Shown: piece by piece, positions 6,558 to 12,731 of the stretch | Layout of the letters: each line of letters begins with the position of its first letter | Numbering within the stretch: position 1 is the first letter of the stretch | NCBI GenBank assembly: GCA_021647805.1 | Contig: JAKITZ010000039.1 | Location: 1 to 13,484, forward strand | Direction: 5' to 3' | DNA length: 13,484 nt | Origin: Robiginitomaculum sp. | GTDB taxonomy: Bacteria > Pseudomonadota > Alphaproteobacteria > Caulobacterales > Maricaulaceae | Notes under the pieces: model-generated | Told to the model about the DNA's origin: nothing | What the model saw: the letters and a program-made list of their open reading frames with translations, nothing else | The model's database searches: none | Position numbers and translations under genes: made by a program

Positions 6558-7337
6558 TCAAATAAGCCCGCCCAAAGGACTAGATGGATCCGCATAAAGC
6601 TTGCGAGCCATGCGCCCCGCAAGATACGCCTCACGCCCGGCGATAACCGCATGTTTCATTGCCCGCGCCATTCGTATTGGATCTGTGGCCTCAGCAATCG
6701 CGGTATTGGTTATGATGGCATCGCAACCCAACTCCATAGCCTCGGCTGCTTCTGATGCAGTGCCGACACCGGCATCAACAATCACAGGAACGCTAGTTTG
6801 CTCGACGATTAGGCGTATATTGACCTTGTTCTGTATACCAAGGCCGGAGCCAATAGGCGCACCCAACGGCATAATGGCAACACAACCCAAGTCTTCTAGT
6901 TTACGGGCAAACACCGGATCATCAGAGCAATATACCATCACGTCAAAACCATCTTTGATCAGCATTTCAGCCGCTCGCATGGTTTCCGTCATGTCAGGGT
7001 ATAAATGCTTTGGGTCAGACAAAACCTCAAGTTTAACCAATGACCAACCACCGGCTTCACGAGCCAAACGTAAGGTGCGAACAGCATCTTCGCCGGTAAA
7101 ACACCCAGCCGTGTTTGGCAAAAACACTACCTTCTTCGGATCTATGAAGTCGACCAACATTGGCTCATCTGGACTAGATAAGTTCACCCGCCGCATGGCG
7201 ACAGTGACAATTTCTGCACCACTTGCAGTCAAAGCATCGGCATTTTGCTGATAATCCTTGTATTTTCCAGTTCCAATAATCAGCCGTGAGCCAAAGACTC
7301 GGCCAGCAATAGTCAAAGGTTTATCTTGCACTTGCAT
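6558..7337 (-). CDS. thiG: Thiazole synthase ThiG
   Basis: ThiG builds the thiazole phosphate of thiamine from 1-deoxy-D-xylulose 5-phosphate, dehydroglycine and sulfur carried as ThiS thiocarboxylate, in the cytoplasm. The protein is 259 residues from ATG 7337, close to the usual length, with CGGAG just upstream. The TIM-barrel hallmarks are present. K102 in VKLEVL is the Schiff-base lysine for the sugar substrate. The phosphate-binding loops are PLGAPIGSGLGI and DAGVGTASEAAEAMELGCDAIITNTAI. Longer in-frame starts exist but would overlap thiS. It lies 13 nt after the thiS stop, forming a thiS-thiG unit. The thiazole partners ThiO, ThiF and ThiE are not in the window, and no TPP riboswitch is visible upstream of thiS. 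Confidence 0.96.
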   Translation of the reverse strand: MQVQDKPLTIAGRVFGSRLIIGTGKYKDYQQNADALTASGAEIVTVAMRRVNLSSPDEPMLVDFIDPKKVVFLPNTAGCFTGEDAVRTLRLAREAGGWSLVKLEVLSDPKHLYPDMTETMRAAEMLIKDGFDVMVYCSDDPVFARKLEDLGCVAIMPLGAPIGSGLGIQNKVNIRLIVEQTSVPVIVDAGVGTASEAAEAMELGCDAIITNTAIAEATDPIRMARAMKHAVIAGREAYLAGRMARKLYADPSSPLGGLI

Positions 7338-7350
7338 ATTCTCCGGGTTC

Positions 7351-7551
7351 TCAACCGCCGCCAATAAATCTGACGATTTCAATACGGTCACCATCTTGTA
7401 TAATAATTTTGCTATAAACTGAGCGTGGAACAATCTGTAAATTACGTTCAACAGCAACTTTGGCTGGAGTTAGCGACAGATCATTTAATAATTCTGTTAC
7501 ATTTACCTCTGAGGCAATCTCTTTATGTTCGCCATTTAGGGTAATATTCAT
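7351..7551 (-). CDS. thiS: Sulfur carrier protein ThiS
   Basis: ThiS is a ubiquitin-fold carrier whose C-terminal glycine is adenylated and turned into a thiocarboxylate, donating sulfur to ThiG. From ATG 7551 the protein is 66 residues, begins MNITLNGE and ends FIGGG, with the obligatory Gly-Gly tail. I chose this start because GGAG lies 6 nt upstream and the length fits the family. In-frame ATGs or alternative starts up to 7611 would add an unrelated extension that crosses a dispersed repeat copy. It is first in the thiS-thiG operon and divergent from aroQ. Confidence 0.93.
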   Translation of the reverse strand: MNITLNGEHKEIASEVNVTELLNDLSLTPAKVAVERNLQIVPRSVYSKIIIQDGDRIEIVRFIGGG

Positions 7552-7562
7552 TTCATACTCCA

Positions 7563-7582
7563 TCGACCCAAAAAGTGGACAC
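7563..7582 (-). repeat. Short dispersed repeat copy upstream of thiS
   Basis: Read on the minus strand these 20 nt match 1414-1432 (plus) with one mismatch and one extra T. Both lie at intergenic edges. The string resembles the small degenerate motifs scattered between genes in many alphaproteobacteria, but two copies are too few to define a family. Confidence 0.4.
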
Positions 7583-7618
7583 CGGTTTTTGGTTAAGTTG
7601 ATAGATAGCAAAGAGAAA

Positions 7619-7659
7619 GTATACTAAAAATACGATTTAATTCAGTATTTTTAGTATAC
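7619..7659. promoter_or_regulatory. Perfect 15-bp inverted repeat between divergent thiS and aroQ
   Basis: GTATACTAAAAATAC (7619-7633) and its exact reverse complement (7645-7659) flank an 11-nt spacer. The site sits midway between the divergent thiSG and aroQ-accBC-aat units. Each arm carries TATAC preceded by an A/T run, so each side could overlap a -10 box. There is no following T-run long enough for a terminator, and both neighbours start here, so an operator for a dimeric regulator or a divergent promoter is the likelier reading. Confidence 0.6.
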
Positions 7660-7737
7660 CTGAAACAGTTTTACTTACCACTATTGCCCAAAAGTCATTT
7701 TCCCCTTACAAACCAACGCATAATTTCAAGGCAGAGC

Positions 7738-8184
7738 ATGATCAAACCAATCTATATCCTAAACGGCCCAAACCTCAACCGGCTTGGTAAGCGTGAGCCA
7801 AAATTTTATGGTTCAACAACACTTGGCGAAATTAAAAACTCTTGCAACGAATTAGGTCAATCTGCAGGAATATCGATAGTTTTCAAACAAACCAACCTTG
7901 AAGGTGAATTGGTGTCATGGGTACAAGAGGCATCTGATGCGGCCAGTGCCTTGATCATAAATGCTGCCGCGTACACCCACACCTCGGTCGCACTACTTGA
8001 TGCTTTACAAATGCTTGAAATACCAAGCATAGAGGTGCATTTATCAAATCCAGCAGCAAGAGAGGCCTTTCGTCAAGTGAATTATGTTAGCCCTGCCGTT
8101 AAATCAGGTGTTTTCGGATTTGGCGCAATAGGTTATGATATGGCATTAACATCGATCATCAAAACGCTAAAACAAGCAAATTAA
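7738..8184 (+). CDS. aroQ: Type II 3-dehydroquinate dehydratase AroQ
   Basis: AroQ converts 3-dehydroquinate to 3-dehydroshikimate, the third step of the shikimate pathway, as a cytoplasmic dodecamer. The 148-residue length is typical. The start MIKPIYILNGPNLNRLG is the family's N-terminal motif. The flexible loop carries R19 and catalytic Y24 (EPKFYG). N75 and H81 (NAAAYTHTSVA) and E99-V-H101 (IEVHLSN) line the active site, followed by R108. I chose ATG 7738 with AAGG upstream. A TTG at 7684 in the same frame would add 18 residues unlike the family. It is the first gene of an aroQ-accB-accC-aat run, 9 nt before accB. Confidence 0.97.
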   Translation: MIKPIYILNGPNLNRLGKREPKFYGSTTLGEIKNSCNELGQSAGISIVFKQTNLEGELVSWVQEASDAASALIINAAAYTHTSVALLDALQMLEIPSIEVHLSNPAAREAFRQVNYVSPAVKSGVFGFGAIGYDMALTSIIKTLKQAN

Positions 8185-8193
8185 CAACGGGAA

Positions 8194-8691
8194 ATGAGTG
8201 ATATGGCAACAAATTCCAAACCAACCCTTGGTAAAAATGAGTTATCGACAATTCGTGAACTGGCGCAAATACTGCGTGATACAGATCTTAGCGAAATTGA
8301 CGTTGAACGCGGCGGCTTGAAAATCAAAATTAGCCGAAAAGCAGCCAAACAAATAGTTAGCGCGGCAATTCCAATGCCTTCAACACCGATGGCGCAACCG
8401 CAACCAATGGCACCGGAGACCCCGGCGCCTGATAGTGCCGTTGATATGGCAGCTCACCCCGGAGCCGTTCGCTCACCAATGGTTGGCACAGCGTACATGT
8501 CACCAGAGCCGGGTAAACCTGCATTCATCAAAGTCGGTGATAGTGTAGCTGAAGGCGATACTTTGATGCTTATCGAGGCAATGAAGACATTTAATCCGAT
8601 TGCCGCCACCAAATCAGGTACAATACTGGAAATAATTGCTAGCGACGGGCAACCAGTAGAGTTCGACGAAGCTTTGATAGTTATTGGATAG
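8194..8691 (+). CDS. accB: Biotin carboxyl carrier protein of acetyl-CoA carboxylase
   Basis: AccB carries carboxybiotin between biotin carboxylase (AccC) and the carboxyltransferase (AccA/AccD) in the first committed step of fatty acid synthesis. The 165-residue protein has an N-terminal helical part (residues 1-55), a Pro/Ala/Met-rich linker (about 60-85) and a biotinyl domain. The biotin attachment site is EAMK, with K131. The start at 8194 has GGGAA very close; ATG 8203 (three residues in) is an alternative with similar spacing support. It lies between aroQ (9 nt away) and accC (11 nt away), the usual accBC pair. Confidence 0.96.
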   Translation: MSDMATNSKPTLGKNELSTIRELAQILRDTDLSEIDVERGGLKIKISRKAAKQIVSAAIPMPSTPMAQPQPMAPETPAPDSAVDMAAHPGAVRSPMVGTAYMSPEPGKPAFIKVGDSVAEGDTLMLIEAMKTFNPIAATKSGTILEIIASDGQPVEFDEALIVIG

Positions 8692-8702
8692 GCTGACAAT
8701 AA

Positions 8703-10049
8703 ATGTTTGAAAAAGTTCTAATTGCAAACCGTGGCGAGATTGCGCTTCGTATTCATCGTGCCTGTAAAGAAATGGGCATACAAACAGTGGCCATACACTC
8801 CACCGCTGACCGCGATGCACAACATGTCTTGATTGCTGATGAAAGTGTCTGTATTGGCCCGCCATCACCGGCGCAAAGTTACCTGAATGTTCCAGCCATT
8901 ATGGCCGCAGCCGAGATAACCAATGCCGATGCAATTCACCCGGGGTATGGTTTTTTGTCGGAAAACGCTAGGTTTGCCGATATTGTAAACTCTCATGGTC
9001 TAACCTTTATTGGCCCCACCGCCGAACATATCAGAGTAATGGGCGATAAAATCACAGCCAAACAAGCGGTTATGGGTGCTGGGATTCCAGTAGTTCCCGG
9101 ATCTAAAGGCGCAATTACCAACAAGGAACAGGCAATGAGAGTGGCCAAGGAAGTTGGTTTTCCATTATTGGTCAAAGCTGCATCAGGTGGCGGTGGACGG
9201 GGTATGAAGCTGGCACTCACTGAGGCTGATCTAGGCGAAGCGGTTTCTACAGCCCGATCAGAGGCACTGGCTGCCTTTGGTGATGATACGGTATACCTAG
9301 AACGATACTTGACGCTACCACGCCATGTGGAGATACAAATACTTGCCGATAGTCACGGTAATGTCGTGCATTTGGGCGAGCGTGATTGCTCACTACAACG
9401 GCGTAACCAGAAGATCCTAGAAGAAGCGCCCTGCCCGGTTTTAACTGATGCTGATCGTAAGAAGATCGGCGCAATTGTCTCAAAGGCGATTTCTGAAATA
9501 GGTTATCTTGGTGTTGGCACTATCGAATTCCTCTACGAAAACGGCGAGTTCTTTTTCATCGAGATGAACACAAGGTTACAGGTAGAACACCCGGTTACCG
9601 AGGCGATTACTGGTATTGATCTAGTTCGCGAGCAGATACGGGTTGCTGCTGGTGAAGAACTTGGCTTCACCCAAAAGGATATAAAATTTAACGGTCATTC
9701 AATCGAGTGCCGCATTAATGCTGAGCATCCACGCACTTTCACTCCGTCTCCGGGCAAGGTAAAAGAGTTCCATGCTCCCGGAGGGCTTGGGGTTAGGCTC
9801 GATTCTGCGATTTATACTGGATATTCGATCCCGCCATATTACGATAGTTTGATCGGGAAATTAATAGTTCATGCTCCAACTCGTGAAGAAGCGATTCAGC
9901 GATTAAAGCGTTCATTGGACGAGATGATTATTTCTGGAATTGAAACCACCTTACCATTGTTTCAAGACTTGTTGGAGAACGATGATATTCTAACTGGTAA
10001 TTATCATATTCATTGGCTTGAGAACTGGCTGGAAAGCCAAAAGGGCTAA
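8703..10049 (+). CDS. accC: Acetyl-CoA carboxylase biotin carboxylase subunit
   Basis: AccC carboxylates the biotin on AccB using ATP and bicarbonate. The 448-residue length is standard for the free subunit. The N-terminal domain starts FEKVLIANRGEIALRIHRACKE. The ATP-grasp glycine-rich lid is G162-G-G-G-R-G167. The metal and bicarbonate site is E287-M-N289-T-R291 within the signature EMNTRLQVEHPVTEAITGIDL. The C-terminal domain runs to the end with no truncation. The TAA stop overlaps the aat start by one base (TAATG), so the two genes are coupled. Confidence 0.98.
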   Translation: MFEKVLIANRGEIALRIHRACKEMGIQTVAIHSTADRDAQHVLIADESVCIGPPSPAQSYLNVPAIMAAAEITNADAIHPGYGFLSENARFADIVNSHGLTFIGPTAEHIRVMGDKITAKQAVMGAGIPVVPGSKGAITNKEQAMRVAKEVGFPLLVKAASGGGGRGMKLALTEADLGEAVSTARSEALAAFGDDTVYLERYLTLPRHVEIQILADSHGNVVHLGERDCSLQRRNQKILEEAPCPVLTDADRKKIGAIVSKAISEIGYLGVGTIEFLYENGEFFFIEMNTRLQVEHPVTEAITGIDLVREQIRVAAGEELGFTQKDIKFNGHSIECRINAEHPRTFTPSPGKVKEFHAPGGLGVRLDSAIYTGYSIPPYYDSLIGKLIVHAPTREEAIQRLKRSLDEMIISGIETTLPLFQDLLENDDILTGNYHIHWLENWLESQKG

Positions 10050-10693
10050 TGGCATTTGGACCATCGGAATTGTTGGCACTTTATGCCAAAGGGCAATTTC
10101 CGATGGCCGAAGATCAAACTTCGGATAGTGTCGCAATCATTGACCCCGATATGCGCGGCATATTGCCATTGGATCAGCTGCATTTACCGCGTCGATTGGC
10201 TCGAACCATAAGCAGCGATCGATTTCATGTTACGACCAACAACAACTTTGCTGCGGTTATTGCAATGTGCGCTGAAAGAGCTGCTGATAGGCAGCAAACA
10301 TGGATAAACTCTGGAATTGATTACCTGTGCCAACAATTACACCAATTAGGACACGCCCATTCGGTGGAATGTTATCTTGATAATGAACTTGTTGGTGGCC
10401 TTTATGGTGTCACATTAGGCGGCGCATTTTTTGGCGAAAGCATGTTCACTAGATCCCGTGATGCCAGCAAAGTCGCCTTGTTTCATTTGTGCGCCAGATT
10501 GATCAAACAGGGTTTTAGCTTGCTTGATACTCAATTCATCACCGAACACTTAGAGCAATTCGGAGCAATAGAAATTTCTCGCGATAGTTATTTGCAATTA
10601 TTACAAACAGCCAAACAACAAACCCCGATATTTTTCGATGACAACAAAATCATGAACGGACAACAAGTTTTGCAAATCCTAAAAGTCAAATAA
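10049..10693 (+). CDS. aat: Leucyl/phenylalanyl-tRNA--protein transferase
   Basis: Aat transfers Leu or Phe from aminoacyl-tRNA to the N terminus of proteins beginning with Arg or Lys, marking them for ClpS/ClpAP in the bacterial N-end rule pathway. The 214 residues carry the family's order of motifs: GILPLDQLHLPRRLAR (about residues 35-50), a TWI segment, HSVECY, then LVGGLYGVTLGGAFFGESMF with G129-E130-S131-M132-F133, and LLDTQFITEHLEQFGAIEI. The start overlaps the accC stop by one base. Aat beside accBC is an arrangement I recall from alphaproteobacteria; the functional link is not obvious. It is the last gene of the run and is followed by an inverted repeat. Confidence 0.96.
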   Translation: MAFGPSELLALYAKGQFPMAEDQTSDSVAIIDPDMRGILPLDQLHLPRRLARTISSDRFHVTTNNNFAAVIAMCAERAADRQQTWINSGIDYLCQQLHQLGHAHSVECYLDNELVGGLYGVTLGGAFFGESMFTRSRDASKVALFHLCARLIKQGFSLLDTQFITEHLEQFGAIEISRDSYLQLLQTAKQQTPIFFDDNKIMNGQQVLQILKVK

Positions 10694-10725
10694 TTTTGGC
10701 TAAGTTCTTTCAAAGAAGCCAAAAT
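10693..10725. terminator. Hairpin just after aat, possible terminator
   Basis: ATTTTGGCT (10693-10701) pairs perfectly with AGCCAAAAT (10717-10725) around a 15-nt loop, beginning at the last base of the aat stop. On the plus strand the hairpin is followed by A residues, not T, so plus-strand termination would be weak. On the minus strand it is followed by TATTTG. It may end transcripts from cassette B as well as from aat. Confidence 0.45.
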
Positions 10726-10867
10726 AAAAACCATTCACCAGTTTTGTAAACTTTCCCCTATGTATGAATTTTCAAAAGGTTCAGAGTAAAACTTGGTTGT
10801 TTGTCGGCAATATTTACACACACTTACATAAAATTCATGTTTCATTGGGCTTCTCGCGTATTTACCA

Positions 10868-10921
10868 TGTCAAAGAGCCGCAAGATGACGTGTACGATCC
10901 ATCTGCAACACCATTATAGCA
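10868..10921 (-). promoter_or_regulatory. Extended -10 promoter followed by boxA-like site, cassette B
   Basis: On the minus strand TGC-TATAAT (10921-10913) is followed after 33 nt by GGCTCTTTGACA (10879-10868). The spacing is the same as in cassette A, and the bases around both sites are the most conserved of the cassette, while the 14 nt in mid-spacer match at only 7 positions. A transcript would run leftward through 10836 toward the end of aat, with no gene in that sense before the hairpin at 10693-10725. Confidence 0.6.
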
Positions 10922-11135
10922 AATGGGTGTTAACACGGGCATGGTTGAAACTTATCCCCGTTGTCCAAGTGTCGGTAAGGGTCAGTGAGTGCTAAATCTT
11001 TGCCATTTAACCCTTAAGGCAAGGGCAGTCTTTGCCAATAACTGCTAATTGAGGGTTACTCAGTAGTGCTAATGAGACCCTTGTTCACCCTTCTTCTGTC
11101 TCGCGGTCTAATATCAAAACACCACCACCAAGACT

Positions 11136-11156
11136 CCTTCTCCCTGTGGGAGAAGG
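11136..11156. repeat. Perfect 9-bp hairpin at the outer end of cassette B
   Basis: CCTTCTCCC (11136-11144) and GGGAGAAGG (11148-11156) pair around a 3-nt loop. This C/G-rich palindrome type is common between genes in proteobacteria. A decayed form is present at the same place in cassette A. No T-run follows. Confidence 0.75.
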
Positions 11157-11203
11157 TTGGGATGAGGGGTAATGATGCTTACAGATAATAACAGGGAAAC
11201 TAG

Positions 11204-11226
11204 ATCACCCGAATAAATCGTGTGAT
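11204..11226. repeat. Palindromic intergenic repeat (ATCACCCGA ... TCGTGTGAT)
   Basis: Arms 11204-11212 and 11218-11226 pair at 8 of 9 positions around a 5-nt loop. Together with the flanking TAG and GACG this resembles the family of GTCATNCCCGG-like palindromes found between genes in many alphaproteobacteria. The rest of 11227-11315, up to the DUF2155 stop, shows nothing clear. Confidence 0.5.
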
Positions 11227-11315
11227 GACGAAAATGGTTATGGTGACGATCCATAGCGGGTTCAAAACACTCTTAACTGTTTCAAGCTAATGGTGAATCA
11301 GTAAAACAAATCCAA

Positions 11316-11708
11316 TTATTTACAGTCTAAAACCCAGACATCATAAACTGGGTGTTCGAGTGGGTTTAGTGCCGGAGTGGAAGCAAACATCCAACCGTTG
11401 AAAATATTCAAACCTTCGGTTTCTTTACCGCCACCATCAGTTGTTCGATCAAGAATAGTCAAAAAAGCATAAACCTCCGGTGTTTCTTCCGGTGGTCGTT
11501 TGCGGCAATATGATGCCTCAATAGTTAGTGATCCAAAATTATAACTTTGGCCAATAGCAATTTCAAAATCAATGGTATTGGCAGTTACTTTATCCAATCC
11601 ACGCAAGATCACTTTTTTTCCCGGCGCAGATGATAATTGTTGTTGCGCCAAAGCTGAAACACTAAATCCGCCAAAACCAATAATCATAAATAACAAAACA
11701 AATTTCAT
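11316..11708 (-). CDS. DUF2155 domain-containing exported protein
   Basis: This is a small secreted protein of unknown function, widespread in alphaproteobacteria. From ATG 11708 it is 130 residues. Residues 1-21 form a clean signal peptide (MKFVLLFMII core, A19-L-A21 before Q22). The domain spans about 33-130, with ILRGLDKVTA, FGSLTIEASYCRKRPPEETPEVYAFL and the highly typical ending GWMFASTPALNPLEHPVYDVWVLDCK. Two cysteines, one in YCRKRPP and one near the C terminus, could form a disulfide. I chose 11708 because GGTGG lies 5 nt upstream and the signal peptide starts there. The in-frame ATG 11768, just after the mlaD stop, would add 20 residues before the signal and cannot be excluded. It is downstream of mlaD, probably in one operon. 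Confidence 0.88.
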   Translation of the reverse strand: MKFVLLFMIIGFGGFSVSALAQQQLSSAPGKKVILRGLDKVTANTIDFEIAIGQSYNFGSLTIEASYCRKRPPEETPEVYAFLTILDRTTDGGGKETEGLNIFNGWMFASTPALNPLEHPVYDVWVLDCK

Positions 11709-11769
11709 TGCCACCGAATAGCAAACACTTTGGGTAGGAATGTGACCCTTTTTGGCAAATATACGCATA

Positions 11770-12243
11770 TTATTCTGCCGAATTATTATTAGAATTTTCA
11801 TTAGAATTTCCGCCGGCAAATTGTCCTAATAACCCAAGTAAATCTACCGAGCCTTGTGTATATTCAAAGCTCTGCCCCGCCTGCATCATTTCTTCTTCGG
11901 CTCCGGGTTCAATAGCAATATAAGCCGAACCTAACAGTCCGTCAGAAACAATTTTGGCAACCGAGTCTTCTGGCACAGGAACGTCAGCGCGCACATTTAG
12001 CGTAACTTTGGCTTCATAAGTATCAGTATTCAAAGAGATATCGGTAACAGTACCAACTTTAACACCAGCTAGTCTAATATCAGTTCCAGTTGCTACCCCA
12101 CCAGCAGAAGAAAAGTTAGCGATCAAGTCTATTGCGCGTCCTTGTCTGCCCGATCCGATTGTCGATGAAACATAGAAGGAAAACCCTACGGCAACCAGCA
12201 ACACGAATAAGCCAACTATGGTCTCTGTTAGTTGATCCTTCAT
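11770..12243 (-). CDS. mlaD: MlaD-type MCE domain protein (phospholipid transport, substrate-binding)
   Basis: This is the periplasmic, membrane-anchored MCE protein of the Mla lipid transport system, which moves phospholipids between inner and outer membranes. From ATG 12243 it is 157 residues. It has one N-terminal membrane helix (about 8-26) and an MCE/MlaD domain at about 38-118, including AGVKVGTVTDI and DGLLGSAYIAIEPG. A short tail includes a hydrophobic LLGLLGQF stretch and then an Asn/Ser/Glu-rich end. The start overlaps the NDUFA12 stop (ATGA), pointing to coupling. A TTG at 12261 would add six residues. The ATPase and permease partners (MlaF, MlaE) are not in the window, so it must pair with products encoded elsewhere. 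Confidence 0.9.
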   Translation of the reverse strand: MKDQLTETIVGLFVLLVAVGFSFYVSSTIGSGRQGRAIDLIANFSSAGGVATGTDIRLAGVKVGTVTDISLNTDTYEAKVTLNVRADVPVPEDSVAKIVSDGLLGSAYIAIEPGAEEEMMQAGQSFEYTQGSVDLLGLLGQFAGGNSNENSNNNSAE

Positions 12244-12644
12244 TTGTTTTCTGGGTTCCAAGCCTGATAATCACCGGTGCTCGAACCATGTTTGCCATCT
12301 TTGGCCAACGAACCTTTGCGATGCCAAGCCCAAATTGTACCGGTAAGGTTTGGTTGATGATCTTTTTCCCAACTTTGGCGAAAAAGCGGTTCCTCTGTTG
12401 GTGGTTTGTCAAACGTGTGATGTAACCAGCCATGCCAATCAACGCTAACCCGCGAGGCATCAGCATAACCTTTATAGGTTACAAAACGACGTTTTTTGCC
12501 GTCGAAACTGCCCTTTTTCTCTTCAAAATAACGGTTGCCATATTCATCTTCACCAACAAAAGAATGTTTGAGGAATATCGTGAGCAATGTCCCCATGCTC
12601 GCGCCGTCCCACCAGGCAAAAAGTCTCTTTATGAACTTGATCAT
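12240..12644 (-). CDS. NADH:ubiquinone oxidoreductase subunit NDUFA12 homologue
   Basis: This is a homologue of the mitochondrial complex I accessory subunit B17.2/NDUFA12, found in alphaproteobacterial complex I and bound to the peripheral arm at the membrane. The 134 residues include GEDEYGNRYFEE (about 31-42), RRFVTYKG and W70-H71-G-W73-L-H75, the conserved core of the family. The basic, tryptophan-rich C-terminal half (TIWAWHRKGSLAKDGKHG) is also usual. ATG 12644 has AAAGGA about 9 nt upstream. It is the first gene of a unit with mlaD (4-nt overlap) and DUF2155, away from the main nuo operon, as I recall is typical. It is a good lineage marker for Alphaproteobacteria. Confidence 0.95.
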   Translation of the reverse strand: MIKFIKRLFAWWDGASMGTLLTIFLKHSFVGEDEYGNRYFEEKKGSFDGKKRRFVTYKGYADASRVSVDWHGWLHHTFDKPPTEEPLFRQSWEKDHQPNLTGTIWAWHRKGSLAKDGKHGSSTGDYQAWNPENK

Positions 12645-12731
12645 GCTTTGATCCTTTGAATTGATAAGCCTTTATGCCGTGCATCGCGGGTGTGTGTCTA
12701 GTCTCTTTCGTTAGGCTTCATCATGACTCTT

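Larger units (their letters stand above)
10836..11156 (-). repeat. Copy B of the rrn-leader-like intergenic cassette
   Basis: This is the reverse-oriented partner of 3086-3404. Matching blocks include GTCTCGCGG (11098-11106), GGGCAGTCTTTGCC and the 87-nt block 10836-10922, which aligns without gaps to 3318-3404 with 71 identities by hand count. Differences are scattered substitutions, and total length differs by about one base, so this is an old duplication under some constraint. Short open frames here are not shared with copy A. It lies between aat and the DUF2155 gene and points toward aat. Confidence 0.85.

Noticed and set aside
7552..7737. TPP riboswitch upstream of thiS
   Set aside because: The conserved CUGAGA and related core strings are absent; only the inverted repeat is seen.
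10801..10995. A 64-codon plus-strand open frame inside cassette B
   Set aside because: The corresponding region of cassette A does not keep an equivalent frame, the frame runs antisense to the conserved promoter/boxA core, and the product resembles nothing known.
10987..10995. CIRCE (HrcA) operator
   Set aside because: Only one half-site (GAGTGCTAA on plus) is present; the inverted partner at 9-nt spacing is absent.
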